Positions 6,766-14,055 are shown, numbered from the stretch's first letter. The stretch: 17,048 bases of DNA from Bacteroides sp. CAG:443 (GCA_000432735.1 FR887785.1:3598-20645), one strand, 5' to 3'. Numbers and translations are program-made. The notes: a model not told the origin generated them from the letters alone.

Positions 6766-7332
6766 ATGGATACTAAACAAATTGATGTTATGGTAGCCGA
6801 CGCCTCACACGAGGTATACGTTGACACAATACTAGATACAATCCGTGAAGCTGCCAAAGTGCGTGGAACAGGTATCGCAGAACGTACACACGAATATGTA
6901 GCAACAAAGATGAAGGAAGGTAAGGCCATCATCGCTTTGTGCGGCAACGAATTTGCAGGATTCACTTACATCGAATCATGGGGGAACAAACAATATGTAG
7001 CCACTTCGGGACTTATCGTACATCCTAAATACCGCGGATGCGGACTTGCCAAACGTATCAAGCATGCTTCGTTCACGCTGGCACGTCTGCGCTGGCCGAA
7101 AGCCAAGATTTTCAGTCTGACTTCGGGAGCTGCCGTTATGAAAATGAATACGGAACTGGGATATGTACCTGTCACTTTCAATGAACTGACCGACGATGAA
7201 GCGTTCTGGAAAGGATGTGAAGGCTGCATCAACCACGAAATTCTGGTTGCCAAAAAACGTAAGTTCTGTATCTGTACAGCCATGCTATACGATCCGGCAT
7301 TGCACACAGACGACAAAATAACAAACTTTTAA
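6766..7332 (+). CDS. GNAT acyltransferase, likely glutamate N-acylation step of arginine synthesis
   Basis: This is a 188-residue GNAT-fold protein. The acyl-CoA pyrophosphate-binding motif RGCGLA is at residues 90-95, inside the strand-loop-helix LIVHPKYRGCGLAKRIKHA (83-101). The gene sits between argR and argG. No other gene in the window could make N-acylglutamate, the first pathway intermediate. Bacteroides fragilis uses N-succinylornithine as the transcarbamylase substrate, so I infer that this enzyme transfers a succinyl (or acetyl) group from CoA to glutamate and fills the ArgA role. It is not classical ArgA: the amino-acid kinase domain of long ArgA is missing. The C-terminus has four cysteines, at 151, 154, 168 and 170 (CEGC and CIC). 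They could bind a metal or form disulfides and are atypical for GNATs. The substrate assignment rests on context. Confidence 0.8.
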   Translation: MDTKQIDVMVADASHEVYVDTILDTIREAAKVRGTGIAERTHEYVATKMKEGKAIIALCGNEFAGFTYIESWGNKQYVATSGLIVHPKYRGCGLAKRIKHASFTLARLRWPKAKIFSLTSGAAVMKMNTELGYVPVTFNELTDDEAFWKGCEGCINHEILVAKKRKFCICTAMLYDPALHTDDKITNF

Positions 7333-7350
7333 CACAACACTCAATCAACA

Positions 7351-7366
7351 AGAATATTAATACAGA
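7351..7366 (+). promoter_or_regulatory. Putative ARG box before argG
   Basis: AGAATATTAATACAGA is nearly identical to the sequence before argR at 6250-6265. It lies in the 82-bp gap between the GNAT gene and argG and ends where the terminator-like hairpin begins. The repeated presence at two arg genes supports an ArgR operator, but the right half-site is degenerate and binding is not shown. Confidence 0.42.
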
Positions 7367-7397
7367 AAAAGATGCCTCATTTTCAGCCATCTTTTTT
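7366..7397 (+). terminator. Terminator-like hairpin between the GNAT gene and argG
   Basis: AAAAAGATG at 7366-7374 pairs with CATCTTTTT at 7388-7396 around a 13-nt loop. The T-run at its end extends to 7397. The stem is AT-rich, so it may terminate only part of the transcripts or act as an attenuator. The argG ATG is at 7415, and no TAnnTTTG box lies between hairpin and gene. Confidence 0.55.
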
Positions 7398-7414
7398 CAC
7401 TAAATAAATGCCTT

Positions 7415-8623
7415 ATGGAAGAAAAGAAAAAAGTAGTCGTTGCGTTCAGCGGCGGACTGGACACATCATTCACAGTCATGTATCTGGCAAAGGAAAAAGG
7501 TTATGAAGTTTATGCGGCTTGCGCCAATACAGGTGGATTCAGCCCTGAACAACTGAAAAAGAACGAAGAAAATGCCTACAAGCTGGGAGCCGTGAAATAT
7601 GTTACACTCGACGTTACTCAGGAATATTATGCCAAGAGTTTGAAATACATGATTTTCGGAAACGTATTACGTAACGGTACTTATCCTATTTCTGTAAGCT
7701 CGGAACGTATCTTCCAGGCACTTGCCATCGCACGTTACGCCAATGAAATCGGAGCTCATGCCATCGCTCATGGTTCAACAGGTGCAGGAAACGACCAGGT
7801 TCGCTTCGATATGACTTTCCTGGTTATGGCTCCGGGAGTTGAAATCATCACACTTACCCGTGATATGGCGCTGAGCCGTGACTATGAAATCAATTACCTG
7901 AAAGAACATGGTTTTGAGGCTGACTTTACCAAACTGAAATATTCATATAATGTAGGTATATGGGGAACATCTATCTGCGGAGGTGAAATTCTGGATTCTA
8001 CGCAGGGATTGCCGGAAAGTGCTTACCTGAAACAGGTTACCAAGACTGGCAGCGAACAACTCAAGCTGGAATTCAAGAAGGGAGAACTGTATGCGGTAAA
8101 CGGCGAAGTGTTCGACGACAAGATTAAGGCCATCCAGAAAGTGGAAGAAATTGGTGCGGCATACGGTATCGGACGTGATATGCACGTAGGTGATACCATC
8201 ATCGGTATCAAGGGACGTGTAGGCTTCGAAGCTGCGGCTCCTATGCTGATTATCGGTGCACACAGATTCCTCGAAAAATATACGTTGAGCAAATGGCAGC
8301 AGTACTGGAAGGACCAGGTAGCCAACTGGTACGGTATGTTCCTTCACGAAAGCCAGTACCTAGAACCGGTAATGCGTGATATCGAAGCCATGCTTCAGGA
8401 ATCACAGCGCAACGTAAACGGTACGGCTATCCTCGAACTTCGCCCGTATTGCTTCTCTACCGTAGGTGTCGATTCAAAAGACGACCTGGTAAAGAATAAG
8501 TTCGGCGAATACGGAGAAATGCAGAAAGGATGGACTGCAGAAGATGCCAAAGGCTTCATCAAGGTACTCTCTACTCCGCTGCGCGCTTATTATGCAAACC
8601 ATAAAGACGAGGAGAATATCTGA
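7415..8623 (+). CDS. argG: Argininosuccinate synthase
   Basis: The product joins L-citrulline and L-aspartate with ATP to give argininosuccinate, the penultimate step of arginine synthesis, in the cytosol. The 402-residue protein starts with the PP-loop VVVAFSGGLDTSF, with SGGLDTS at residues 12-18. The nucleotide and citrulline-binding core follows, including a HGSTGAGNDQVRFD stretch at about 119-132 that is the family signature. Length and motifs are those of an intact enzyme. An 82-bp gap with a hairpin and an ARG-like box precedes it, and the PspC-like gene starts 2 bp after its stop. That makes argG the first gene of a tightly packed argG-pspC-argC-argD block. Confidence 0.96.
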   Translation: MEEKKKVVVAFSGGLDTSFTVMYLAKEKGYEVYAACANTGGFSPEQLKKNEENAYKLGAVKYVTLDVTQEYYAKSLKYMIFGNVLRNGTYPISVSSERIFQALAIARYANEIGAHAIAHGSTGAGNDQVRFDMTFLVMAPGVEIITLTRDMALSRDYEINYLKEHGFEADFTKLKYSYNVGIWGTSICGGEILDSTQGLPESAYLKQVTKTGSEQLKLEFKKGELYAVNGEVFDDKIKAIQKVEEIGAAYGIGRDMHVGDTIIGIKGRVGFEAAAPMLIIGAHRFLEKYTLSKWQQYWKDQVANWYGMFLHESQYLEPVMRDIEAMLQESQRNVNGTAILELRPYCFSTVGVDSKDDLVKNKFGEYGEMQKGWTAEDAKGFIKVLSTPLRAYYANHKDEENI

Positions 8624-8625
8624 TT

Positions 8626-8838
8626 ATGCCTAGTAACCAAAAGCTCAGACGTCCACGCACGGGAAGAATGATAAGCGGAGTATGCGCCGGATTGGCAAAC
8701 TTCTTCGGTCTTGATGTATCTATCATCCGCATCGTGTACGTGATACTGACTTTTTTTACTGCATTTGCAGGTATACCTATTTATATATTAATGTGGATTA
8801 TTATTCCACAAGAAAACAACCATTATTTTCATGATTAA
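8626..8838 (+). CDS. PspC-domain small membrane protein
   Basis: This 70-residue protein consists of one PspC domain. A basic N-terminus (KLRRPRTGRMISGVCAGLANFFGLD, residues 6-30) leads into a hydrophobic segment at about 32-60 that ends IMWIIIP-like, followed by a short polar tail. PspC proteins sit in the inner membrane and in enterobacteria take part in the phage-shock envelope stress response. No pspA or pspB is nearby, so I infer only a small membrane protein. It starts 2 bp after argG and overlaps argC by 8 bp (8831-8838), so it is translationally embedded in the arginine operon. Whether it has any role in arginine metabolism is unknown; hitchhiking on the operon is equally possible. 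Confidence 0.88.
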   Translation: MPSNQKLRRPRTGRMISGVCAGLANFFGLDVSIIRIVYVILTFFTAFAGIPIYILMWIIIPQENNHYFHD

Positions 8839-9799
8839 AGTAGGAATTATAGGAGGGGCTGGATATACGGCAGGCGAACTGATTCGCCTGCTCATCAACC
8901 ACCCTGATGTAGAAATAAAATTCATAAACAGTTCCAGCAACGCCGGCAATAAGATTACCGACGTGCACGAAGGATTGTATGGAGAAACAGATCTGGTATT
9001 TACCGACGAACTGCCACTCGATACGGTAGACGTGATATTCTTCTGTACAGCACACGGTGACACCAAGAAATTCATGGAAAGCCATACCATCCCTGAGAAT
9101 GTGAAAATCATCGACCTCTCGATGGATTATCGCATCAAGGACGAAAGCCACGATTTCGTATACGGACTTCCTGAGCTGAACCGCCGGACTATCTGCCAGA
9201 GCAAGCATGTTGCCAATCCGGGATGTTTCGCCACCTGTATCCAACTGGGTCTGCTGCCGCTGGCAAAACATCTGATGCTGAACGATGATGTCATGGTAAA
9301 TGCCATCACCGGAAGTACGGGTGCCGGAGTCAAACCGGGAGCTACCACACATTTTAGCTGGCGCAACAATAACATGAGTGTCTACAAACCGTTTGCGCAT
9401 CAGCATGTTCCGGAAATCAAGCAATCCCTCAAACAGCTTCAGAACAGCTTCAACTCGGAGATTGATTTCATTCCGTACCGTGGCGACTTCGCACGAGGCA
9501 TTTTTGCTACCATTGTGGTAAAAACAAAAGTGGAACTGGAGGAAATCGTAAAGATATACAAAGAGTATTATGCAGAAGATTCCTTCACACACATTGTAGA
9601 AAAGAATATCGACCTGAAGCAAGTGGTCAATACCAACAAGTGTCTTATCCATCTGGAAAAGCACGGTGACAAACTGCTCATCATTTCCTGTATCGACAAC
9701 CTGCTGAAAGGTGCAAGCGGACAGGCAGTACATAACATGAACCTGATGTTTAATTTGGAAGAAACCACAGGGCTGATGTTGAAGCCTAGTGCCTTCTAA
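8831..9799 (+). CDS. argC: N-acyl-gamma-glutamyl-phosphate reductase
   Basis: The enzyme reduces N-acyl-gamma-glutamyl phosphate with NADPH to N-acylglutamate semialdehyde. The 322-residue protein opens with the Rossmann dinucleotide motif VGIIGGAGYTAGE at residues 4-16. The catalytic cysteine is Cys132 in NPGCFATC, and the SGxT-like GSTGAGVKPG loop lies around residues 161-170. It is shorter than proteobacterial ArgC by some residues but complete. The start codon lies inside the PspC gene, which indicates coupled translation. argD follows after 25 bp. In Bacteroides the acyl group is probably succinyl, which the sequence does not reveal. Confidence 0.94.
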   Translation: MIKVGIIGGAGYTAGELIRLLINHPDVEIKFINSSSNAGNKITDVHEGLYGETDLVFTDELPLDTVDVIFFCTAHGDTKKFMESHTIPENVKIIDLSMDYRIKDESHDFVYGLPELNRRTICQSKHVANPGCFATCIQLGLLPLAKHLMLNDDVMVNAITGSTGAGVKPGATTHFSWRNNNMSVYKPFAHQHVPEIKQSLKQLQNSFNSEIDFIPYRGDFARGIFATIVVKTKVELEEIVKIYKEYYAEDSFTHIVEKNIDLKQVVNTNKCLIHLEKHGDKLLIISCIDNLLKGASGQAVHNMNLMFNLEETTGLMLKPSAF

Positions 9800-9824
9800 A
9801 TCATCTAAACTCTTTTTACAAACC

Positions 9825-10952
9825 ATGAAACTATTCGACGTATATCCCTTGTTCGACGTAAACATCGTACAAGGAAAAGGTTGCCACGTATGGGACGATA
9901 AGGGTCAGGAATACCTCGACCTTTACGGAGGACATGCCGTCATCTCTATCGGACATGCTCACCCGCATTACGTAGATGCAATCAGCAAGCAAGTAGCCAA
10001 ACTGGGATTCTATTCGAACTCAGTCATCAATAAATTACAGCAGGAAGTTGCCGACCGTCTGGGTGCAATGTGCGGATACGACGATTACCAGCTCTTCCTC
10101 ATCAACTCAGGTGCTGAAGCCAATGAGAATGCCCTGAAACTGGCTTCATTTTATAATGGACGCACCCGTGTCATTTCTTTTGCCAAAGCTTTCCATGGAC
10201 GTACATCACTGGCTGTAGAGGTAACAAACAACCCGAAAATTATCGCTCCTATCAACGACAACGGACACGTAACTTACCTTCCACTCAATGATACAGAAGC
10301 CATGAAAGCTGAACTTGCCAAAGGCGATGTATGTGCGGTCATCATTGAAGGTATTCAGGGAGTAGGCGGCATCCAGTTGCCTACCAGTGAGTTCTTGCAG
10401 GCATTACGTCAGGCTTGCGACGAAAACAATACCGTACTGGTACTCGATGAAATCCAGTCGGGATACGGACGAAGCGGAAAGTTCTTCGCACACCAGTATG
10501 CCGGCATACGTCCCGATCTCATTACTGTAGCCAAAGGCATCGGCAACGGTTTCCCGATGGCAGGCGTGCTGATCAGCCCTAAATTTACTCCGGTATACGG
10601 GCAGCTGGGCACTACATTCGGAGGTAACCATCTTGCCTGTGCAGCTGCAATTGCCGTCCTCGATGTAATGAAAGAAGAAAACCTGGTAGAAAACGCGGCG
10701 CTTGTAGGTAGTCACCTGATAGAAGAACTGAAGAAATTCCCGCAAATCAAAGAAGTACGCGGACTGGGACTGATGATCGGAATGGAATTTGCCGAACCAA
10801 TCAAAGAACTGCGTAAACGTTTACTGTTCGAACAAAAGGTATTTACAGGCGTAAGTGGTACCAATGTCATTCGTCTGCTTCCTCCGCTCTGCCTGAGCAT
10901 GGCTGAAGCCGATGAATTCCTGAATCGTCTGAACAATGTTCTGAGCAAATAA
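9825..10952 (+). CDS. argD: N-acyl-ornithine aminotransferase
   Basis: This PLP-dependent class III aminotransferase converts N-acylglutamate semialdehyde and glutamate to N-acylornithine and 2-oxoglutarate. From the ATG at 9825 it has 375 residues. The phosphate-binding SGAEANENA segment is at 95-103, FHGRTSLA at 123-130 and the PLP-ring aspartate in VLDEIQSGYG at 206-215. The Schiff-base lysine is Lys237 in TVAKGIGNG. I prefer this ATG to a GTG at 9789, which would overlap argC and add 12 residues not typical of the family. In Bacteroides the substrate is probably N-succinylornithine. It closes the arginine block and is followed by a strong terminator. The proC gene that I recall following argD in Bacteroides thetaiotaomicron is not here. 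Confidence 0.94.
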   Translation: MKLFDVYPLFDVNIVQGKGCHVWDDKGQEYLDLYGGHAVISIGHAHPHYVDAISKQVAKLGFYSNSVINKLQQEVADRLGAMCGYDDYQLFLINSGAEANENALKLASFYNGRTRVISFAKAFHGRTSLAVEVTNNPKIIAPINDNGHVTYLPLNDTEAMKAELAKGDVCAVIIEGIQGVGGIQLPTSEFLQALRQACDENNTVLVLDEIQSGYGRSGKFFAHQYAGIRPDLITVAKGIGNGFPMAGVLISPKFTPVYGQLGTTFGGNHLACAAAIAVLDVMKEENLVENAALVGSHLIEELKKFPQIKEVRGLGLMIGMEFAEPIKELRKRLLFEQKVFTGVSGTNVIRLLPPLCLSMAEADEFLNRLNNVLSK

Positions 10953-10972
10953 AACGATACTCTCGTCCATTC

Positions 10973-11020
10973 AAATAGCCATATCACGCTCGTTGCAAGC
11001 TTGATATGGCTATTTCTTTA
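10973..11020 (+). terminator. Intrinsic terminator after argD
   Basis: A perfect 14-bp stem, AAATAGCCATATCA at 10973-10986 with TGATATGGCTATTT at 11002-11015, is followed by CTTTA. It lies 20 bp after the argD stop. The A-rich left arm could let it also act on the opposite strand. Confidence 0.85.
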
Positions 11021-11057
11021 TCTACTACTCCACACCTCATAAAGGTGTGAAAACACA

Positions 11058-11107
11058 TAAAAAAAGCGTCATATTCCACTCACCAACGGAGTTCAATATG
11101 ACGCTTT
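11058..11107 (-). terminator. Intrinsic terminator of the M23 peptidase gene
   Basis: Read on the minus strand, AAAGCGTCATATT (11107-11095 region) pairs perfectly over 13 bp with the complementary arm at 11075-11063. An inner 4-bp stem (ACTC 11078-11081 with GAGT 11089-11092) adds to it. A T-run (complement of the As at 11058-11065) follows. It lies 45 bp after the stop of the peptidase gene. Confidence 0.85.
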
Positions 11108-11152
11108 ATCCCGGAAGTCAATAAGATTTATCCAAGCAAATATTTTTCTATA

Positions 11153-12061
11153 TTAAGAACATCTCAATACCTGACCGATACGCAGTGTAGTAGTACGCTT
11201 GATACCGTTTATCTGACACAAGCGGTCGATAGAAACATGATACAAACGAGAGATACGTCCCAATGTATCACCCTTGCGTATCTTATGGTAACGGATAGCA
11301 GATTTCTCAGCCTCATCAGCACCCGATTTGCCACTCTTTACAGCAGCCAGAGCACGTGTACGCTGATAAGAATAACGGTTAGCACCACGAACAAACAAGT
11401 AACTATCCGAAACGATATCTTGTTTAGGGAAATCGAACATGAATTCAGGGTTGATAACTTCACCCAGGAAACGGGTTTCGAAGTGTAGATGTGAACCAGT
11501 AGAACGTCCGGTATTACCTCCCAATCCAATCGGGTCGCCGGCCTTTACATATTCATTCTCTTTGACAATCTGTTTTGAGAGGTGACCATAAATGGTTTCC
11601 AGTCCGTTATCGTGACGTATTACAACGTATTTACCATAGCCACGGCGTTCATACTTCACCATACGTACCTTTCCGTCGAAAGCGGCACGAATCGTATCGC
11701 CGATATATACCTTAATATCAAGTCCGTTGTGCATACGACGCCAACGCGGACCGCACTTAGAAGTAATAATAGTATGGGTTGTCGGCATACAGAAGCCCGT
11801 CAGGTCAATACGGAAACTGTCAGGAACCTGTACGGTATTGCCGTAAGCGTGAACACGCTCGTTATTCCAGTTGGGGTAAAGACTATAAGCAGGATAAACT
11901 GCTTGTTCTGCTTTAATCTGGCGAATCAACGCCAAAGAATCTACTGCTTTCAGTTTTCTGTCGATAGGAGCCTGGCGAGCCAACAAATCTTGTCCTGCTA
12001 CATTTACACTGACTAAAGCCAAGGCTGCTACTGCAACTGTTCTAATACATTTTAAAATCAT
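11153..12061 (-). CDS. Secreted M23 family metallopeptidase with LysM domain
   Basis: This is a 302-residue exported cell-wall enzyme. The N-terminus is a signal peptide, with a hydrophobic core at about 7-21 and likely cleavage after VAG at 21-23. The LytM/M23 domain spans about 88-212. It holds the zinc ligands His111 and Asp115 (HNGLD), the HxH pair at His191/His193 (GSHLHFE), and the catalytic-site His160 (YGHLS), so it looks active as a peptidoglycan endopeptidase. A LysM domain (YHKIRKGDTLGRISRLY onward, 258-300) at the C-terminus should bind glycan chains. The protein is therefore a periplasmic or surface peptidoglycan hydrolase, plausibly for cell growth or division. It is monocistronic, with a promoter box 143 bp upstream and a terminator of its own. 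Confidence 0.92.
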   Translation of the reverse strand: MILKCIRTVAVAALALVSVNVAGQDLLARQAPIDRKLKAVDSLALIRQIKAEQAVYPAYSLYPNWNNERVHAYGNTVQVPDSFRIDLTGFCMPTTHTIITSKCGPRWRRMHNGLDIKVYIGDTIRAAFDGKVRMVKYERRGYGKYVVIRHDNGLETIYGHLSKQIVKENEYVKAGDPIGLGGNTGRSTGSHLHFETRFLGEVINPEFMFDFPKQDIVSDSYLFVRGANRYSYQRTRALAAVKSGKSGADEAEKSAIRYHKIRKGDTLGRISRLYHVSIDRLCQINGIKRTTTLRIGQVLRCS

Positions 12062-12391
12062 TATATCTATACTATTTTTCAGCCTGTACCTGCAAGTGCT
12101 CTCCTAACTCTCTATCCGCTTCTTGCACTGGTACAACTGCCGGTTCAAAACAATTCTACATGAAATATGTCTTTTTCAGACATTAAGGTTTCAAAAAATC
12201 GTTTCAAATATAGCATTTTCTCAGCAAAAAACAGAGTACAGTTAACTATTTTTTATGTATTTTCATACCAGAAGCATACGCTCTTTTCAAATACATGTTA
12301 TTAAACATATAAAGCTCAGGAACAATATACAATAATTTACAACTTTATATTGCTGCTAGTATGATAAACTTTTCAGAAAGCCGAACATGAA
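12062..12391. other. Intergenic region with the M23 gene leader
   Basis: The 330 bp hold no gene that I can support. The first part (12062-12200) is the predicted long 5' leader of the M23 gene. The rest is AT-rich and follows the DUF3256 stop. A weak 7-bp AT hairpin, CAATATA 12323-12329 with TATATTG 12346-12352, is the only terminator-like structure for the DUF3256 gene and lacks a T-tract. Confidence 0.5.
12205..12212 (-). promoter_or_regulatory. Promoter -7 box of the M23 gene (TATATTTG)
   Basis: Read on the minus strand this is TATATTTG, matching TAnnTTTG. It predicts a leader of about 140 nt, unusually long compared with other genes in the window. No clear -33 box is seen at the expected spacing, so the assignment is moderate. 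Confidence 0.5.
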
Positions 12392-13033
12392 TCAAAGACA
12401 TACGAAGCGCCCTTCCCGCCAGATATACTTCAAGGGCTCTGCTACAAGGTATGGCTTTATTTCTTCCGCCGTTTCCTTATCCAGATAATCGGGGGTAGTA
12501 TACGTAAATGAGAGAGTGGTATCCGTTTCCGACAAATTGGCCTTGAGCAGAAACATATCGGCCCTTACACGCAGATTCTGCAAGGAATCAGCCTGTGCTT
12601 CCGAAGCAGGAGTCTTATAAAAGGCATTCTCTACGGGCAAAGTCAGAAATTTATCAGCAGAAAGTTGTTTCCACGATGTGTCATAAAAAGAAATACGGCT
12701 GTCGCTTGCCGGTCCTTTAAAAGTATGTACCACACATATCACTTTTACTGAATCATTTAACGGAAGCAATTTCATTTCTACCGTACTGACCTCACTTAGC
12801 CTCAACTCCAAGTAGTCATCCGTCAGTTTCAGCATTTCCGATGTATTTCCTAAACGGTTTTTCACTTCTGCCTTCATGTTACTTGCCAGAAAATCTCCAA
12901 AATCGGCTCTATTCACCTTCGTCAACAAGGGCGAAAGAGAATCGGGAAGAGCGACAAACAGCGATTTCATATCTTGCGCCTTTATGCCCGTACAGCAAAG
13001 CAACACTCCGATGACAAACAATATTTTCTTCAT
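12392..13033 (-). CDS. DUF3256 family exported protein
   Basis: This is a 213-residue protein with a signal peptide: residues 1-19 are MKKILFVIGVLLCCTGIKA, with cleavage likely before QDMKS. No lipobox is convincing, since the paired cysteines sit too early in a sequence that then ends TGIKA. The rest matches my memory of the Bacteroidales-restricted family DUF3256: an ALPDSLSPLLTKVNRADFGD start, then a run of beta-strand segments (YLELRLSEVSTVEMKLLPLND; VKVICVVHTFKGP; SRISFYDTSW). The family has no assigned biochemical function; a periplasmic role is inferred from the signal peptide alone. The gene is monocistronic with a promoter box 57 bp upstream. Confidence 0.8.
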   Translation of the reverse strand: MKKILFVIGVLLCCTGIKAQDMKSLFVALPDSLSPLLTKVNRADFGDFLASNMKAEVKNRLGNTSEMLKLTDDYLELRLSEVSTVEMKLLPLNDSVKVICVVHTFKGPASDSRISFYDTSWKQLSADKFLTLPVENAFYKTPASEAQADSLQNLRVRADMFLLKANLSETDTTLSFTYTTPDYLDKETAEEIKPYLVAEPLKYIWREGRFVCL

Positions 13034-13089
13034 GGGATATTCTATTTTTTATGCAAATCTGAAGCTATCATAAGGAAGCTCATTGCCTG

Positions 13090-13097
13090 CAAAAGTA
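13090..13097 (-). promoter_or_regulatory. Promoter -7 box of the DUF3256 gene (TACTTTTG)
   Basis: Read on the minus strand this is TACTTTTG, matching TAnnTTTG. TTTC at 13120-13117, 19 bp upstream, is a plausible -33 element. It lies 57 bp before the ATG at 13033. Confidence 0.6.
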
Positions 13098-13185
13098 GTA
13101 CATTCACGGCATATTTGAAATAAATAGCCCGCTTTTTATTTCTACCGTAAAGAGCATTACCAGGAAGCGTAATGACAAATCCCAA

Positions 13186-13220
13186 AATAAAAAAACTGCT
13201 CAGATTACACTCCAAGCAGT
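13186..13220 (-). terminator. Intrinsic terminator of ric
   Basis: Read on the minus strand, ACTGCTTGG (13220-13212) pairs with CTGAGCAGT (13203-13195) through seven Watson-Crick and two G-U pairs. The tail TTTTTTTATTTT follows. It lies 14 bp after the ric stop. Confidence 0.78.
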
Positions 13221-13233
13221 CCTCAGTATGTCA

Positions 13234-13962
13234 TCAATACACAATCTTACGTTCTATCTCTTCAAAACGAGGGAACAGCAGGTTGTTCTCCAAGTGAATG
13301 TGTTCAAACAAGGCATCCACAAACGCTTCCAGCTCCTGCATCATCAGACGATAGCTGGCACAACCGTCCTGTGGAACCGAGAAATGATCTGTCAGCTCAA
13401 TGATGTGCAAATAGCGGTTCCCTTCTCCTTCATGTTCCATCTTCATCACGCGAATCGGATTGGCAATTGTACCGCAATGCATAGGCTCCATACGCTGTCC
13501 TTGTTCGAATGCCGCATACAAATCGTACAAATAAGGGAACAATACGTTTTCCTCTTTCTGCAAGTGCATTTCCAAATCTTGAAGCGATTCACTGACCAGA
13601 GCTCTCAATTCATGCAATTCGGGATGTACTTCACCATGTACCCGCTCTACTTTCTCCAACAACTCCATCAGTTCCGGTCCCCGTGAACGAATTCCGCGAT
13701 GATGTATTTTCAATATATAATCCATCAGCAGGTCAAGAGGCCATGAGGCAAAAGGAATACGGCCTCCGCCATCGGTTTCCTGACGCTCCAAAGCCAGCAT
13801 CACTTCTTCCAGTTCCAGTCCCTGAGCAGCACATGCCGCATCCAGCGCCACTTCCCCGTGACAGCAAAAATCGATACCATATTTTTTGAACACTTTAGCC
13901 GCTGCAAAATCTTCAGCAACAATATTTCCTACACTTGTATGTTTCCAGTCTCTTGTTTTCAT
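13234..13962 (-). CDS. ric: Di-iron protein for iron-sulfur cluster repair (Ric/YtfE/ScdA)
   Basis: This 242-residue cytosolic protein should repair Fe-S clusters damaged by nitric oxide or oxidants and may itself reduce NO. Residues 1-57 form the ScdA_N/DUF542 domain, with the DFCCHGEVAL motif at 31-40 and its Cys-Cys pair. The hemerythrin-like four-helix domain follows, with di-iron ligand candidates His87/His88, His109, His133, Glu137, His177, His221 or His223 and Glu225. Length and domain order are normal. The gene is alone in its unit, with a TATCTTTG promoter box about 27 bp before the start. A perfect 6-4-6 palindrome centred near -41 suggests activation by a CRP/FNR-family sensor, which fits nitrosative stress control. 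Confidence 0.93.
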   Translation of the reverse strand: MKTRDWKHTSVGNIVAEDFAAAKVFKKYGIDFCCHGEVALDAACAAQGLELEEVMLALERQETDGGGRIPFASWPLDLLMDYILKIHHRGIRSRGPELMELLEKVERVHGEVHPELHELRALVSESLQDLEMHLQKEENVLFPYLYDLYAAFEQGQRMEPMHCGTIANPIRVMKMEHEGEGNRYLHIIELTDHFSVPQDGCASYRLMMQELEAFVDALFEHIHLENNLLFPRFEEIERKIVY

Positions 13963-13988
13963 TTTCCATGTTATTTTGATTACGGATG

Positions 13989-13996
13989 CAAAGATA
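13989..13996 (-). promoter_or_regulatory. Promoter -7 box of ric (TATCTTTG)
   Basis: Read on the minus strand this is TATCTTTG, an exact match to TAnnTTTG. The transcript would start near 13984, about 22 nt before the ATG at 13962. No -33 box is obvious, as expected for an activator-dependent promoter. Confidence 0.7.
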
Positions 13997-14017
13997 TCTC
14001 AGTATTCAGATAAAATT

Positions 14018-14033
14018 TGTCACATAGGTGACA
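14018..14033. promoter_or_regulatory. CRP/FNR-type palindrome upstream of ric
   Basis: TGTCAC-ATAG-GTGACA is a perfect inverted repeat with a 4-bp spacer, the layout of FNR/DNR/HcpR-type operators. Its centre, 14025.5, is about 41 bp upstream of the predicted ric start site, the class II activator position. An alternative reading is a weak terminator of the HTH-repeat gene, but the stem is only 6 bp and no clean T-run follows. Confidence 0.6.
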
Positions 14034-14055
14034 TTTGCCTAATTACTTCACAAAT

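Noticed and set aside
9789..9824. GTG start for argD overlapping argC
   Set aside because: The ATG at 9825 gives the family-typical N-terminus, and the extra 12 residues are not expected.
8801..9865. A 354-codon open frame opposite argC
   Set aside because: argC has its full cofactor and active-site motifs. The antisense product has no family resemblance.
12323..12352. AT-only hairpin as the DUF3256 terminator
   Set aside because: Seven A/T pairs with a 16-nt loop and no T-tract are too weak to support termination.
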